Source: Streptomyces panaciradicis
GTDB taxonomy: Bacteria; Actinomycetota; Actinomycetes; Streptomycetales; Streptomycetaceae
Direction of reading: 5' to 3'
DNA length: 39,633 nucleotides
NCBI RefSeq assembly: GCF_023516615.1
Contig: NZ_JAMGBF010000049.1
Span: 1-39,633, forward strand
Part shown: piece by piece, positions 7,767 through 17,785 of the stretch
Layout of the letters: each line of letters starts with the position of its first letter
How positions within the stretch are numbered: the first letter of the stretch is position 1
Notes under the pieces: model-generated
What the model saw: the letters and a program-made list of their open reading frames with translations, nothing else
Databases searched by the model: none
What the model was told of the DNA's origin: nothing
Position numbers and translations under genes: made by a program

Positions 7767-7807
7767 CTCCCGTTCGTGCCCCGCGGAGATGCGGGCACGA
7801 ACGGGAG
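7767..7807 (-). promoter_or_regulatory. Hairpin overlapping the reductase ribosome site
   Basis: Arms CTCCCGTTCGTGCCCCGC (7767-7784) and GCGGGCACGAACGGGAG (7791-7807) pair along 17 bases with one bulge around a six-base loop (GGAGAT on the plus strand). On the mRNA strand the last bases of the stem form the first part of the GGGAGG ribosome site. The predicted transcription start lies inside the distal arm, so only part of the hairpin may exist in the RNA. Confidence 0.5.
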
Positions 7808-7836
7808 TCTCGTTCTTGAAGCGCGCTTCAAGTCAA
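7806..7836 (-). promoter_or_regulatory. MerR-type promoter with 18-bp palindromic operator
   Basis: On the minus strand a -35 TTGACT (7836-7831) and a -10 GAGACT (7811-7806) are separated by 19 bases rather than 17. The spacer largely consists of the perfect palindrome CTTGAAGCGCGCTTCAAG (7815-7832). A long spacer with a central dyad is the hallmark of promoters that MerR-family activators untwist. It would drive the aldo/keto reductase gene. Confidence 0.6.
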
Positions 7837-7848
7837 GGGGGTGCGGAG

Positions 7849-8511
7849 CTACTTGGCGAACGGCCCGTCCAGGGCGGCCCATTGCAGCAGCATGATGGTC
7901 TTGGCGTCGTTGATCTCGCCGGTGCGGATCATCTCCAGGGCGCGGCGGAAGGGCAGTTCGACGATCTCGATGTCCTCGCCCTCCTCGTCGAGGCCGCCGC
8001 CCTCGTGGGTGCGGGTCGAGGGGCCGTAGGCGGCGGCGTAGAAGCTGACGCGTTCGGTGACGGAGCCGGGACTCATGTAGACGTCGAAGACGTGCCGGAC
8101 CTCGCCGATGGTGTGGCCGGTCTCCTCCACGACCTCGCGGCGCACGGCGAGTTCGGGGTGTTCGTCATCGTCGTCGAGGAGGCCGCCGGGGGTCTCGATC
8201 AGCATGCCGTCGGGGTGGCCGTTGACGTAGACGGGGAAGCGGAACTGCCGGGTGAGCAGGACGGTCTCCCGCTCGGTGTCGTACAGCAGCATGGTGGCGC
8301 CGTTGCCGCGGTCGTGGGTCTCGCGCTGCTGGGTGGACCAGGTGCCGTCGGCGCGCCGGATGTCGAAGGTGGTGGCGCGCTCGACGTACCAGTGGCTGGA
8401 GAGCAGTTCGACCTCCCGCACGCGCACGCGGGGGTTGCCGGTCAGGTCGAGGCCGGTCCTGTCCAGGCCGGTGCGGCCGCGGCGGTCGGGGGTGTCGATG
8501 CCGGCGGTCAT
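7849..8511 (-). CDS. NUDIX hydrolase (ADP-ribose/GDP-mannose pyrophosphatase-like)
   Basis: NUDIX phosphohydrolase of 220 residues, close in layout to the AdpP/NudK (YffH) group that cleaves ADP-ribose or GDP-mannose. The Nudix helix is clear in ELAVRREVVEETGHTIG (REUxEExGU), preceded by ETPGGLLDDDDE. The spacing between the first glycine and glutamate is one residue longer than the strict consensus. VYMSPGSVTERVSFYAA, with SPGxxxE, is the usual signature of the AdpP group. The ATG overlaps the stop of a 14-codon open frame (ATGA), and the GH13 gene ends 50 bases upstream, so it may be the third gene of the glycosidase operon. A nucleotide-sugar or ADP-ribose substrate would suit that setting, but this is inference. 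Confidence 0.85.
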   Translation of the reverse strand: MTAGIDTPDRRGRTGLDRTGLDLTGNPRVRVREVELLSSHWYVERATTFDIRRADGTWSTQQRETHDRGNGATMLLYDTERETVLLTRQFRFPVYVNGHPDGMLIETPGGLLDDDDEHPELAVRREVVEETGHTIGEVRHVFDVYMSPGSVTERVSFYAAAYGPSTRTHEGGGLDEEGEDIEIVELPFRRALEMIRTGEINDAKTIMLLQWAALDGPFAK

Positions 8512-8552
8512 CGGGTGTCCCGGGGCGGGTGGAGGATGGTGCGGTTCGTCAT
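8508..8552 (-). CDS. Possible 14-codon leader peptide
   Basis: An open frame MTNRTILHPPRDTR begins nine bases after the GH13 stop, with GGAAG eight bases before its ATG. Its TGA overlaps the ATG of the NUDIX gene (ATGA). This is a good layout for translational coupling, since the NUDIX gene has only a weak GGGAC site of its own. It could equally be chance; no protein evidence can be inferred at this length. Confidence 0.25.
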   Translation of the reverse strand: MTNRTILHPPRDTR

Positions 8553-8561
8553 GGTCGCTTC

Positions 8562-10021
8562 CTACCACGGCCTCCCTCGGGCGACGGTGAGCACGTGGGA
8601 GTGCCGGGCGGGCAGGTCGACGAAGAGGCCGGCGGCGAGCAGGGTGTCGCCGTCGCGGTCGTAGACCTGGTCCGTGAGCAGGTCGGTGAGCCGGTGGGGG
8701 CGGCCGGCGAGGTCGGGCCAGGGCAGCGGGACCTGTGCCTGGGCGGGGGCGTCGGAGTGGTTGACGATCACGATGTGGCGGGTGTCGGCGCCGGTCCAGG
8801 TCCAGGCGAGCAGGTTGCGGTGGGTGTCGTTGTCGGGCCAGCCGGTGGTGGCCAGCAGCCGCCATTCACCGTCGCGGACGGCGGCAGCGGCGGGCAGCAA
8901 CCGGGCGTAGAAGCCGCGGAGTTCGTCGTCGACGGGTTCCGCGGGCCGGCGGGTGAGGAAGACCGGCGGGCGGACCGTGCGGCCCTCGAACTGGCCCTCG
9001 TGCCAGAGGGTGGCGCCCGGCAGGGTGGCGACGGTGACGGCCGCGGCGGGTCCCCGGCCGCCGGGGAGGGTGGCGGCGGCGCGGGGTTCGTCGTGGTTCT
9101 CCAGGAAGCGGACCAGGCCGCGCTGGTAGGCGGGGTCCGCCTGGAGGTGGGCGCGGACCGACTCGGCGTCCTCGTGGACGAGGCGGTCGTAGAGGCGCTT
9201 GTCGTAGCAGTGGTCGAAACCCTGCTCCTGCAGGGCGCCTTCGAGGTCCCAGTAGGCCTCCGCGACGAAGAGCATGTCGGGGTGGCGGGCGCGCACGCGT
9301 GGCAGGACGTACGGCCAGAAGTCCTCTGCGGGCGGCGGGCCCGCCCGGTCGCCCCAGGTCTTGGCGAACACGTCGTTCATGAGCAGCATCGCCATGTCGC
9401 AGCGCACGCCGTCCGCCTGGTCGCCGATGGAGACCAGGGTGTCCACGGTCGCGGTGCGCAGGTCCGGGCTGAAGGCGTCGAGCTGGACCACGTCGGGCCA
9501 GGGCGCGAAGTACGGGTCGCGGCCGTTGGCGAAGATGCGCCCGCCGGCGTCGAGGAAGCCCTCGGGCGAGCGGGCCAGGTCCTCCGCGGTGCCCTGGATG
9601 AGGCGCTCGGGGTGCCCGGTGAGCCAGGGGTGGTCGGGGGCGACGTGGTTGGGGACGTAGTCGACGAGCAACCGCATCCCGCGGGAGCGGAGTTGGGCGC
9701 GCGCCTCGGCGAGGCCCTCCGGTTCGCCGAGGCCGGGGTCGACGACGTAGTCGCGGACGCAGTACGGCGATCCGGTGATGTCGGCCTCGGTGAGGTCGGG
9801 CAGCGCCTCGCGGAAGGAGGCGCGGAGTGCCGGGTCGCGCAGGGCGATGGCGAGGCCGGCCGGGCTGCGCTCCCACACGCCCATCAGCCAGACGGTGTCG
9901 ACGCCGGGCCGGGCGACCTCGTCCCACTCCTCGCCGGGCACGTCCCCGAGGGTGACGCGACGGCCGTGGCGGGCACTCAACTCGCCCAGCCAGATGAGGG
10001 TGTTGATCTCGTAGATCACCG

Positions 10022-10025
<4 letters not shown>
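8562..10025 (-). CDS. GH13 alpha-amylase-family enzyme
   Basis: Intracellular glycoside hydrolase family 13 enzyme, 487 residues with no signal peptide. All four conserved GH13 regions are present in order: LLVDYVPNH (region I), DGVRCDMAM with the nucleophile aspartate (region II), LFVAEAYWDLE with the acid/base glutamate (region III) and FLENHDEPR (region IV). The N-terminal YEINTLIWL and the C-terminal beta domain are intact. Its ATG overlaps the TGA of the GH63-like gene by four bases (ATGA), so the two are translationally coupled and probably work on the same glycan or glucoside. Substrate specificity (maltooligosaccharide, sucrose, trehalose or a glucosyl compatible solute) cannot be decided from motifs. 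Confidence 0.9.
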
Positions 10026-12778
<2,753 letters not shown>

Positions 12779-12902
12779 CGCCGCCTCCTCGTAGGCCCGG
12801 CATCGCTCCCAGCCTCGGGGGCGCGAAGCCGGCCCGCAATGGCTGGGCGGCGGAGGGGGGCCTTCCGGGTGCGCGTGCCGGGCGCGGGTGGCCGGCGGCG
12901 GC

Positions 12903-13397
12903 TCAGGCGCCCGGGATCGGGAACAGCATGCAGCTGCTGGTCGCGTGCGCGAGGAGACGGTCGGCGGAGTCGAGGAGCCGGGCCTCGGCGAGCGCGGTGC
13001 GCCGGCCGCTGTTGAGGACGCTGCCGACGGCGCGGACCTTGCCCGTGTCGACGGTGACCGGGCGCAGGAACTTCACGGTGAGGTCGAGCGAGGTGTAGCC
13101 CATGCCCTGCGGGAGGGTGGACTGCACGGCGCAGCCCGCCGCGGAGTCGAGCATCGTCGCGTAGATGCCGCCGTGGACGCTGCCGATGGGGTTGTAGTGC
13201 TCCTCGCCTGGCTCCAGCGAGAACACGGCGTGCCCGTGGTCGACCTCTTCGAGGTCCATGCCCAAGGTGGCGGCGATCGGCGGCGCGGGCAGCCGGCCGG
13301 CGAGGATCTCGCGCAGGAAGTGCAGGCCGGAGCCCTGGCCGACGGTGGCCGCGGAGATCGCGGGGTCGTGCCAGTCGTACGTACGTGAGCGTTCCAT
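12903..13397 (-). CDS. PaaI-family hotdog thioesterase
   Basis: Single-hotdog acyl-CoA thioesterase of 164 residues (PaaI / 4HBT group). The family motif is complete: EEHYNPIGSVHGGIYATMLDSAAGCAVQSTLPQG, with the N-P-x-G-x-VHGG loop and the D-S-A-A helix that carry the active site across the dimer. SLDLTVKFLRPVTVDTGKVRAVGSVLNSGRRTALAEA is the usual second half. It is cytoplasmic and likely tetrameric. GGAGG lies twelve bases before the ATG, which is a little far but acceptable. It is divergent from an HxlR regulator across 140 bases, so that regulator may control it, perhaps in response to an aromatic acyl-CoA or an oxidative signal. Confidence 0.88.
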   Translation of the reverse strand: MERSRTYDWHDPAISAATVGQGSGLHFLREILAGRLPAPPIAATLGMDLEEVDHGHAVFSLEPGEEHYNPIGSVHGGIYATMLDSAAGCAVQSTLPQGMGYTSLDLTVKFLRPVTVDTGKVRAVGSVLNSGRRTALAEARLLDSADRLLAHATSSCMLFPIPGA

Positions 13398-13496
13398 GCG
13401 GCTGCGCTTCCTCCTTGGCCCGCGAGGCCTCCGACGCCGTCGCCCGGTCCTACGGGGCCGTCTGACTCTGTCCGCCGAAGCTAGCTCGCCGTTCCG

Positions 13497-13531
13497 CTGA
13501 CTGTCAATGTCGAAGTCAGGTGCTCTACGAT
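13497..13531 (+). promoter_or_regulatory. Inverted repeat and leaderless -10 upstream of the HxlR gene
   Basis: CTGACT (13497-13502) and AGTCAG (13514-13519) form an inverted repeat with an 11-base spacer, suited to an HxlR/MarR-type dimer. TACGAT (13526-13531) ends six bases before the HxlR ATG, so the mRNA is probably leaderless. The repeat covers the -35 region, which fits autorepression. Another CTGACT half-site occurs near 13462. Confidence 0.45.
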
Positions 13532-13537
13532 GGCCGT

Positions 13538-14023
13538 ATGAAGTGGCTCGAGATGAGCACCGAGAACTGTCCCGTGCAGCGCACCCTCGACCTGGTCGGG
13601 GAGAAGTGGACGCTGCTGCTGTTGCGCGACGCCTTCAACGGGGTGCGCCGCTTCGACGACTTCCGCCGCCATGTGGGCCTGTCCGAGGCGGTGCTGGCGG
13701 ACCGGCTGCGCAAGCTGGTCGCGGCCGGCGTCCTGCGGACCGTCCCCTACCAGGAACAGGGCAGCCGGACCCGCAACGAGTACCGCCTCACGCCCAAGGG
13801 CCGTGACCTGTGGCCCGTGCTGGTGGCGCTGCGGCAGTGGGGCGAGACCTACGTCGGGGACCCCGAGGGCCCGACGCTCGACATCCGGCACCGCAACTGC
13901 GGGGCACCCGTCCGCGTCGTGGTCGAGTGCCCGCAGGAGCACACGGCCCTCTCCCCCACCGAGGTCACGGTCACACCGGGCCCGGGAGCACGACCGCTGA
14001 CCGAGCGGTCGACAGGGACCTGA
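13538..14023 (+). CDS. HxlR-type winged-helix regulator
   Basis: DNA-binding protein of 161 residues with an N-terminal HxlR domain: CPVQRTLDLVGEKWTLLLLRDAFNGVRRFDDFRRHVGLSEAVLADRLRKLVAAGVLRTVPY, ending in the wing (GSRTRNEYRLTPKGRDLWPVLVAL). The cysteine in the NCPV segment is the residue that senses oxidants or electrophiles in some members (HypR, QorR-like). A C-terminal extension of about 50 residues (LDIRHRNCGAPVRVVVECPQE) holds two more cysteines and is common in actinobacterial members. The ATG is chosen because a -10 hexamer ends six bases upstream. The divergent thioesterase gene is the likely target together with itself. Confidence 0.85.
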   Translation: MKWLEMSTENCPVQRTLDLVGEKWTLLLLRDAFNGVRRFDDFRRHVGLSEAVLADRLRKLVAAGVLRTVPYQEQGSRTRNEYRLTPKGRDLWPVLVALRQWGETYVGDPEGPTLDIRHRNCGAPVRVVVECPQEHTALSPTEVTVTPGPGARPLTERSTGT

Positions 14024-14080
14024 CCTGCGGATTGCCGGCCCGAGCCCGGGACGGCCGACCGTCCCGGGCGCCGGACGGGG

Positions 14081-16060
14081 TCACGCGCCCTCTGTCAGGG
14101 CTCGCCTCCAGGCGCGCTCTCGTAGCAGGCGCAGGCCGTTGAGGCCGACGATCACCGTCGATCCCTCGTGGCCGGCGACGCCGAGCGGCAGGGGCAGGGT
14201 GCCCGCGAGGTCCCAGGCGACCAGGCCGACGATGAACACCCCGGCGATGACGAGGTTCTGGGCGACGAGGCGCCGGGCCCGGCGGGAGAGGGCGACGACG
14301 GCGGGCACGGTGGCGAGTTCGTCGCGCACGACCACCGCGTCCGCGGTCTCCAGCGCCAGATCGGAGCCGGCCCGGCCCATGGCGACACCGGCGTGGGCGG
14401 CGGCCAGGGCGGGCGCGTCGTTGACGCCGTCCCCGACGACCAGCACCTTGCGGCCGGCGGCCTCAAGCTCCCGCACGGCGAGCACCTTGTGCTGCGGCAG
14501 CAGACCGGCCCGGACGTCCTCGATGCCGGCCTCCGCGGCCAGGTGCGCCGCCGCGCGCGGGTTGTCACCGGTCAGCAGGAGGGGGGCGGCGCCGGCCAGG
14601 GCGGTGAGGGAGGCGACGGTCGCGGCGGCGTCGGGCCGCAGCCGGTCGGCCAGGCCCAGCACACCGACGGGGACCCCGTCGACGAGGACCAGGACGGCGG
14701 TACGTCCCCGCTCCTCCGTCTCGGCCGCGAGCACCGCCGCCCGTGCGGCCCCGGCGTCGTCCGCGCCGCCGAGCAGCCGGGCGGGGGCGCCGACCTGGAC
14801 CCGGCGTCCCTCGACGGTCGCCACGACGCCCACCCCGGGCGTGGAGCCGAAGTCCTCGGCGGGTGGCAGCGCCAGCCCCCGCTCCCGCGCCGCCGCCACG
14901 ACGGCCCGCGCCAGCGGATGCTCGCTGGGGTGCTCGGCGGCGGCCGCCAGCCTCGTCAACTCCCTTTCCCCCAGGCCCGATCCGGGCAGCGGCCGGACGT
15001 CGGTCACCCGGGGGACGCCCTCGGTCAGCGTGCCGGTCTTGTCCAGGGCCACGGCGTCGACCTGTCCGAGCCGCTCCATCACCACCGCCGACTTCACCAG
15101 CACGCCGTGCCGCCCGGCGTTGGCGATGGCCGACAGCAGGGGCGGCATGGTGGCCAGCACGACCGCGCACGGCGAGGCGACGATCATAAAGGTCATGGCC
15201 CGCAGCAGCGCGCCCTTCAGGTCGTCGCCGACGGCGAGCGGCACCAGGAACACCGCGAGCGTCGCCGCCACCATGCCGAGCGAGTAGCGCTGTTCGACCT
15301 TCTCGATGAACAACTGCGTCGGCGCCTTGGTCCCGGACGCCTCCTCGACCATGCGGACGATCCGCGCGATCACGGAGTCGGAGGCGTCGCGCTCGACGCG
15401 GACCCGCAGGGCGCCGGTGCCGTTGACGGTCCCCGCGAACACCTCGTCGCCGGCCTCCTTGGCCACGGGCAGCGGCTCGCCGGTGATGCTCGCCTGGTCG
15501 ACCTCGCTCACCCCGTCCAGCACCCGCCCGTCGGCGCCGACGCGCTCACCCGGCCGTACGAGGACGATGTCGCCGACCGCCAGCTCCTCGACCAGCACCT
15601 CCTCCTCGGTGCCGTCCGGTGCGAGCCGGCGGGCCGTGGCCGGGGCCAGGTCGAGCAGTCCGCGCACCGAGTCGGCGGTGCGGGCCGTGGCCAGGGCCTC
15701 CAGGGCGCCCGAGGTCGCGAAGATGACGATCAGCAGGGCGCCGTCCATCACCTGGCCGATCGCGGCGGCACCGAGGGCGGCGACGACCATCAGCAGATCG
15801 ACGTCGAGGGTCCGCCCCGCGAGCGCCTTGAGACCTTCCCGGCCCGGCTCCCACCCCCCGGTGACGTACGCCAGCGCGTACAGCGGCCCCCACAGCCAGG
15901 CCGGCTGCCCCGCCAGCTGGAGCGGCAGGGCGAGCAGGAAGGCGGCCGTGGCCGCGAGGGCCCAGCGCGCCTCGGGCAGGGCGAGCACGCGGGTGCGGCG
16001 CGGGGGCGCGACCGTACCGGGTGCGGGGGCGGAGCGGGGTGGGGTGAGGGTGGAGGTCAC
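14081..16060 (-). CDS. P1B-4-type metal-transporting ATPase (Co/Zn/Fe export)
   Basis: Heavy-metal P-type ATPase of about 659 residues in the cytoplasmic membrane. The actuator TGE is in SITGEPLPV. The metal-site motif is SPC (MIVASPCAVV, near residue 295) rather than CPC, and the last helix carries GHEGST. That combination marks the P1B-4 group (CoaT/CtpD-like; Co, Zn, Fe, sometimes Cd). The phosphorylation site DKTGTLTEG is near 340, the HP motif is in AAEHPSEHPLARA, and GDGVNDAPALAAAHAG is near 543. There is no N-terminal cysteine metal-binding domain, as usual for this group. Two starts are possible. GTG at 16060 has a TATGGT -10 six bases upstream (leaderless); GTG at 16081 adds seven residues. 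An ArsR/SmtB-like operator lies just upstream, though no ArsR gene is adjacent. Confidence 0.9.
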   Translation of the reverse strand: MTSTLTPPRSAPAPGTVAPPRRTRVLALPEARWALAATAAFLLALPLQLAGQPAWLWGPLYALAYVTGGWEPGREGLKALAGRTLDVDLLMVVAALGAAAIGQVMDGALLIVIFATSGALEALATARTADSVRGLLDLAPATARRLAPDGTEEEVLVEELAVGDIVLVRPGERVGADGRVLDGVSEVDQASITGEPLPVAKEAGDEVFAGTVNGTGALRVRVERDASDSVIARIVRMVEEASGTKAPTQLFIEKVEQRYSLGMVAATLAVFLVPLAVGDDLKGALLRAMTFMIVASPCAVVLATMPPLLSAIANAGRHGVLVKSAVVMERLGQVDAVALDKTGTLTEGVPRVTDVRPLPGSGLGERELTRLAAAAEHPSEHPLARAVVAAARERGLALPPAEDFGSTPGVGVVATVEGRRVQVGAPARLLGGADDAGAARAAVLAAETEERGRTAVLVLVDGVPVGVLGLADRLRPDAAATVASLTALAGAAPLLLTGDNPRAAAHLAAEAGIEDVRAGLLPQHKVLAVRELEAAGRKVLVVGDGVNDAPALAAAHAGVAMGRAGSDLALETADAVVVRDELATVPAVVALSRRARRLVAQNLVIAGVFIVGLVAWDLAGTLPLPLGVAGHEGSTVIVGLNGLRLLRERAWRRALTEGA

Positions 16061-16066
16061 CGGCTC

Positions 16067-16072
16067 ACCATA
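16067..16072 (-). promoter_or_regulatory. -10 element TATGGT of the metal ATPase gene
   Basis: TATGGT on the minus strand ends six bases before the GTG at 16060. It would give a leaderless mRNA whose -35 region falls inside the ArsR/SmtB-like operator. Confidence 0.45.
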
Positions 16073-16081
16073 CAGGAACAC

Positions 16082-16105
16082 ATGAAGAGTGATTCATCTC
16101 TTCAT
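16082..16105. promoter_or_regulatory. ArsR/SmtB-like operator
   Basis: A 24-bp inverted repeat: ATGAAGAG and CTCTTCAT arms around TGATTCAT. Inside it TGAA-N6-TTCA (16083-16096) matches the classic ArsR/SmtB half-site arrangement. It covers the -35 region of the P1B-4 ATPase promoter, as expected for a metal-released repressor. Confidence 0.55.
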
Positions 16106-16184
16106 CGGTCGACCGAGCCTCGCCTCATCGGTCGACCGAGCCGCTCTCATCAGTCGACCGAACCCCTCCTCATCGGTCGACCAG
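16102..16184. repeat. Four tandem copies of a 15-18 bp repeat, period 22-23 bp
   Basis: The unit TCATCGGTCGACCGAGCC occurs at 16102-16119, 16125-16142 and 16147-16164 (TCATCAGTCGACCGAACC), with a shorter form from 16170. Its core CGGTCGACCG is palindromic. Copy spacing is 23, 22 and 23 bases, about two helical turns. On the minus strand each copy reads GGTCGACCGATGA, which is the last codons and stop of the acyltransferase gene. The array therefore looks like a duplicated gene end, filling the space between that stop and the ATPase operator. Confidence 0.8.
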
Positions 16185-17333
16185 CGCCGCCCTCTCCCGC
16201 CCACCGCGGCGGCGACGGAGCAGCAGTCGGCGCGCCGGGCGCTCGACCTTCTCGTACAGGAGCCAGGACAGCGCCAGGGACACGGTGAAGGCCGCGGCCG
16301 TGACGGTCAGGCCCTCCGCGAGGCCGTAGCGGGGCTTGACGCCGAGCAGGGCGGTACCGGCCCGCAGGACCAGCAGGTGGACCATGTAGAACGCGAAGGA
16401 CAGCTCCCCGAGCCGGACCAGCCGCCGGTGGCGCCACAGCGAGGGCAGGCCGCGCAGGTCCGCGACGGCCGCCGCCGGGATGAGCAGGGCGAAGCCCAGG
16501 ACCGTGCAGGTCGTCGCCGGGTAGCCGGCGGTCACCTGGGGTACCAGGAAGTAGCCGATGATCGCCAGGGCGAGGGAACCCTCCAGGCCGGGTCCGCGCC
16601 AGCGGTCCAGGAGCACCAGCCGGGCGACGGCGGCGCCGAGGACGAACTCGGGCAGGCGGGCGGCCGGGAAGGAGTACAGCGGCTGCCCGAACCAGTGGTG
16701 CGCGTCGGCCCAGGCCAGCACCAGCACCGCCAGCAGCGACGCGCCGGCCAGCGCCGCCGACCCGCGGGCGCCGAGCCGGCGCAGCAGGAGCGCGAGCAGG
16801 GGGAAGGCGGCGTAGAAGAAGGCCTCGCAGGCCAGGGACCAGCTGACCGGGTCGAGGGTCTGCCACCACGGGCGCCACCAGGAGTGGACGAGCAGAACGT
16901 TCGCCAGGCCCTGGGTGGGTGTCGGCATCGGCATGCGGGGCAGCGTCCAGGCCATGAGCAGGGCGAGGGCGGCGGTGACGAGATGGACCGGGAGGATGCG
17001 GGCGACCCGGCGTCTGAAGAAGGCCGGGGCGCGGTCACCGGGCCGCGCGGACCACATGAGCACGAAGCCGGACAGCACGAAGAAGAACGACACTCCCGTG
17101 CCCCCGGCCCCGAAGGCCCAGGTCGTGATGCGGCCGGCGGTGCCGCCGAAGTAGCCGAAGTTGTGCACGTGCAGGCCGAAGACCAGCAGCGCGGCCATCC
17201 ATCTCAGCCCGGTGAGGGACGGCAGCGAGGGCGCCGCGGTCCTGCCGGCCCTGGTGGTCCTGGTCGTGGTGGCCGCGGGTGCGGCCGAGGTCCTCGGTGT
17301 GCCGGCCGGCGCCGTCCCGGTCGCCGTCGTCAT
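16170..17333 (-). CDS. OafA/YrhL-like membrane acyltransferase
   Basis: Acyltransferase-3 family integral membrane protein, 387 residues with about ten hydrophobic segments. These enzymes move acyl groups from a cytoplasmic donor to sugars or other acceptors at the outer face. Signature segments are SLTGLRWMAALLVFGLHVHNFGYFG, with the family histidine, SFFFVLSGFVLMWS, RRVARILPVHLVTAA and VSWSLACEAFFYAAFPLL. The last part, LGELSFAFYMVHLLVL, is the usual late motif. An alanine/threonine-rich cytoplasmic N-terminus of about 40 residues precedes the first helix. The ATG has GGGAGG eight bases upstream. The C-terminus ends ERAALVDR, and the DNA of this end is repeated downstream. The acceptor is unknown. 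Confidence 0.87.
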   Translation of the reverse strand: MTTATGTAPAGTPRTSAAPAATTTRTTRAGRTAAPSLPSLTGLRWMAALLVFGLHVHNFGYFGGTAGRITTWAFGAGGTGVSFFFVLSGFVLMWSARPGDRAPAFFRRRVARILPVHLVTAALALLMAWTLPRMPMPTPTQGLANVLLVHSWWRPWWQTLDPVSWSLACEAFFYAAFPLLALLLRRLGARGSAALAGASLLAVLVLAWADAHHWFGQPLYSFPAARLPEFVLGAAVARLVLLDRWRGPGLEGSLALAIIGYFLVPQVTAGYPATTCTVLGFALLIPAAAVADLRGLPSLWRHRRLVRLGELSFAFYMVHLLVLRAGTALLGVKPRYGLAEGLTVTAAAFTVSLALSWLLYEKVERPARRLLLRRRRGGRERAALVDR

Positions 17334-17482
17334 CGAGTCACCCTCCCGGAAATGTGCGTAGGAGACATGAGAGGGAGCGTTGCCGGTTCCCCGTCTCCCA
17401 ATCGGTCCCGTAGGCAACGTCACACGAACGGTGGGCGTAAGCGGAGTCGTCCCTGGTGTCACGTCGCGGCTACCGGTGGGTC

Positions 17483-17488
17483 TATCGT
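17483..17488 (+). promoter_or_regulatory. -10 element TATCGT of the NfeD-flotillin operon
   Basis: TATCGT lies about 40 bases before the NfeD-like start, leaving room for a normal leader with the GGGAGG site. It is the best -10 in the divergent gap shared with the acyltransferase gene. No strong -35 is seen. Confidence 0.35.
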
Positions 17489-17521
17489 CGGAACCGTGGG
17501 CCAGAGGTGGGAGGTCAGCCG

Positions 17522-17773
17522 GTGATGCCGCAGGACGAGGCCGTGATCGGCTGCACGGGGAAACTGCTCGTGGGCACCCGCGGAACGGCGGGACCCGGCG
17601 AGATCATCGTGCGTGTACGGGGCGGCTCCGAGACCTTCATCGCCTGGTCCGACGCCCCTCTGCCGACGGGGGCGACGGTGCTCGTGATCGAGTCACGGGG
17701 GTGCCGCGAAGTCGGCGTCATCGAGTGGCAGGATCCACTCGCCGCGTTCGGCGACCGTGCCGACGCTGACTGA
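17522..17773 (+). CDS. NfeD-like OB-fold protein, membrane-free
   Basis: An 82-83 residue protein that matches the C-terminal OB-fold domain of NfeD (IGCTGKLLVGTRGTAGPGEIIVRVRGGSETFIAWSDAPLPTGATVLVIESRGCREVGVIEW). No protease domain or membrane helix precedes it. A strong GGGAGG site stands nine bases before GTG 17522 and twelve before the adjacent ATG at 17525; either may start. NfeD proteins are partners of flotillins and stomatins, usually encoded just before them, and the flotillin gene follows after twelve bases. The same function is inferred here: an accessory protein that binds or organises the SPFH scaffold. Confidence 0.75.
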   Translation: MMPQDEAVIGCTGKLLVGTRGTAGPGEIIVRVRGGSETFIAWSDAPLPTGATVLVIESRGCREVGVIEWQDPLAAFGDRADAD

Positions 17774-17785
17774 GGAGAAAACAGA

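Noticed and set aside
16102..16184. CRISPR-like array
   Set aside because: Repeats are regular, but the spacers are only 4-5 bases and the units copy a gene end; no cas genes are present.
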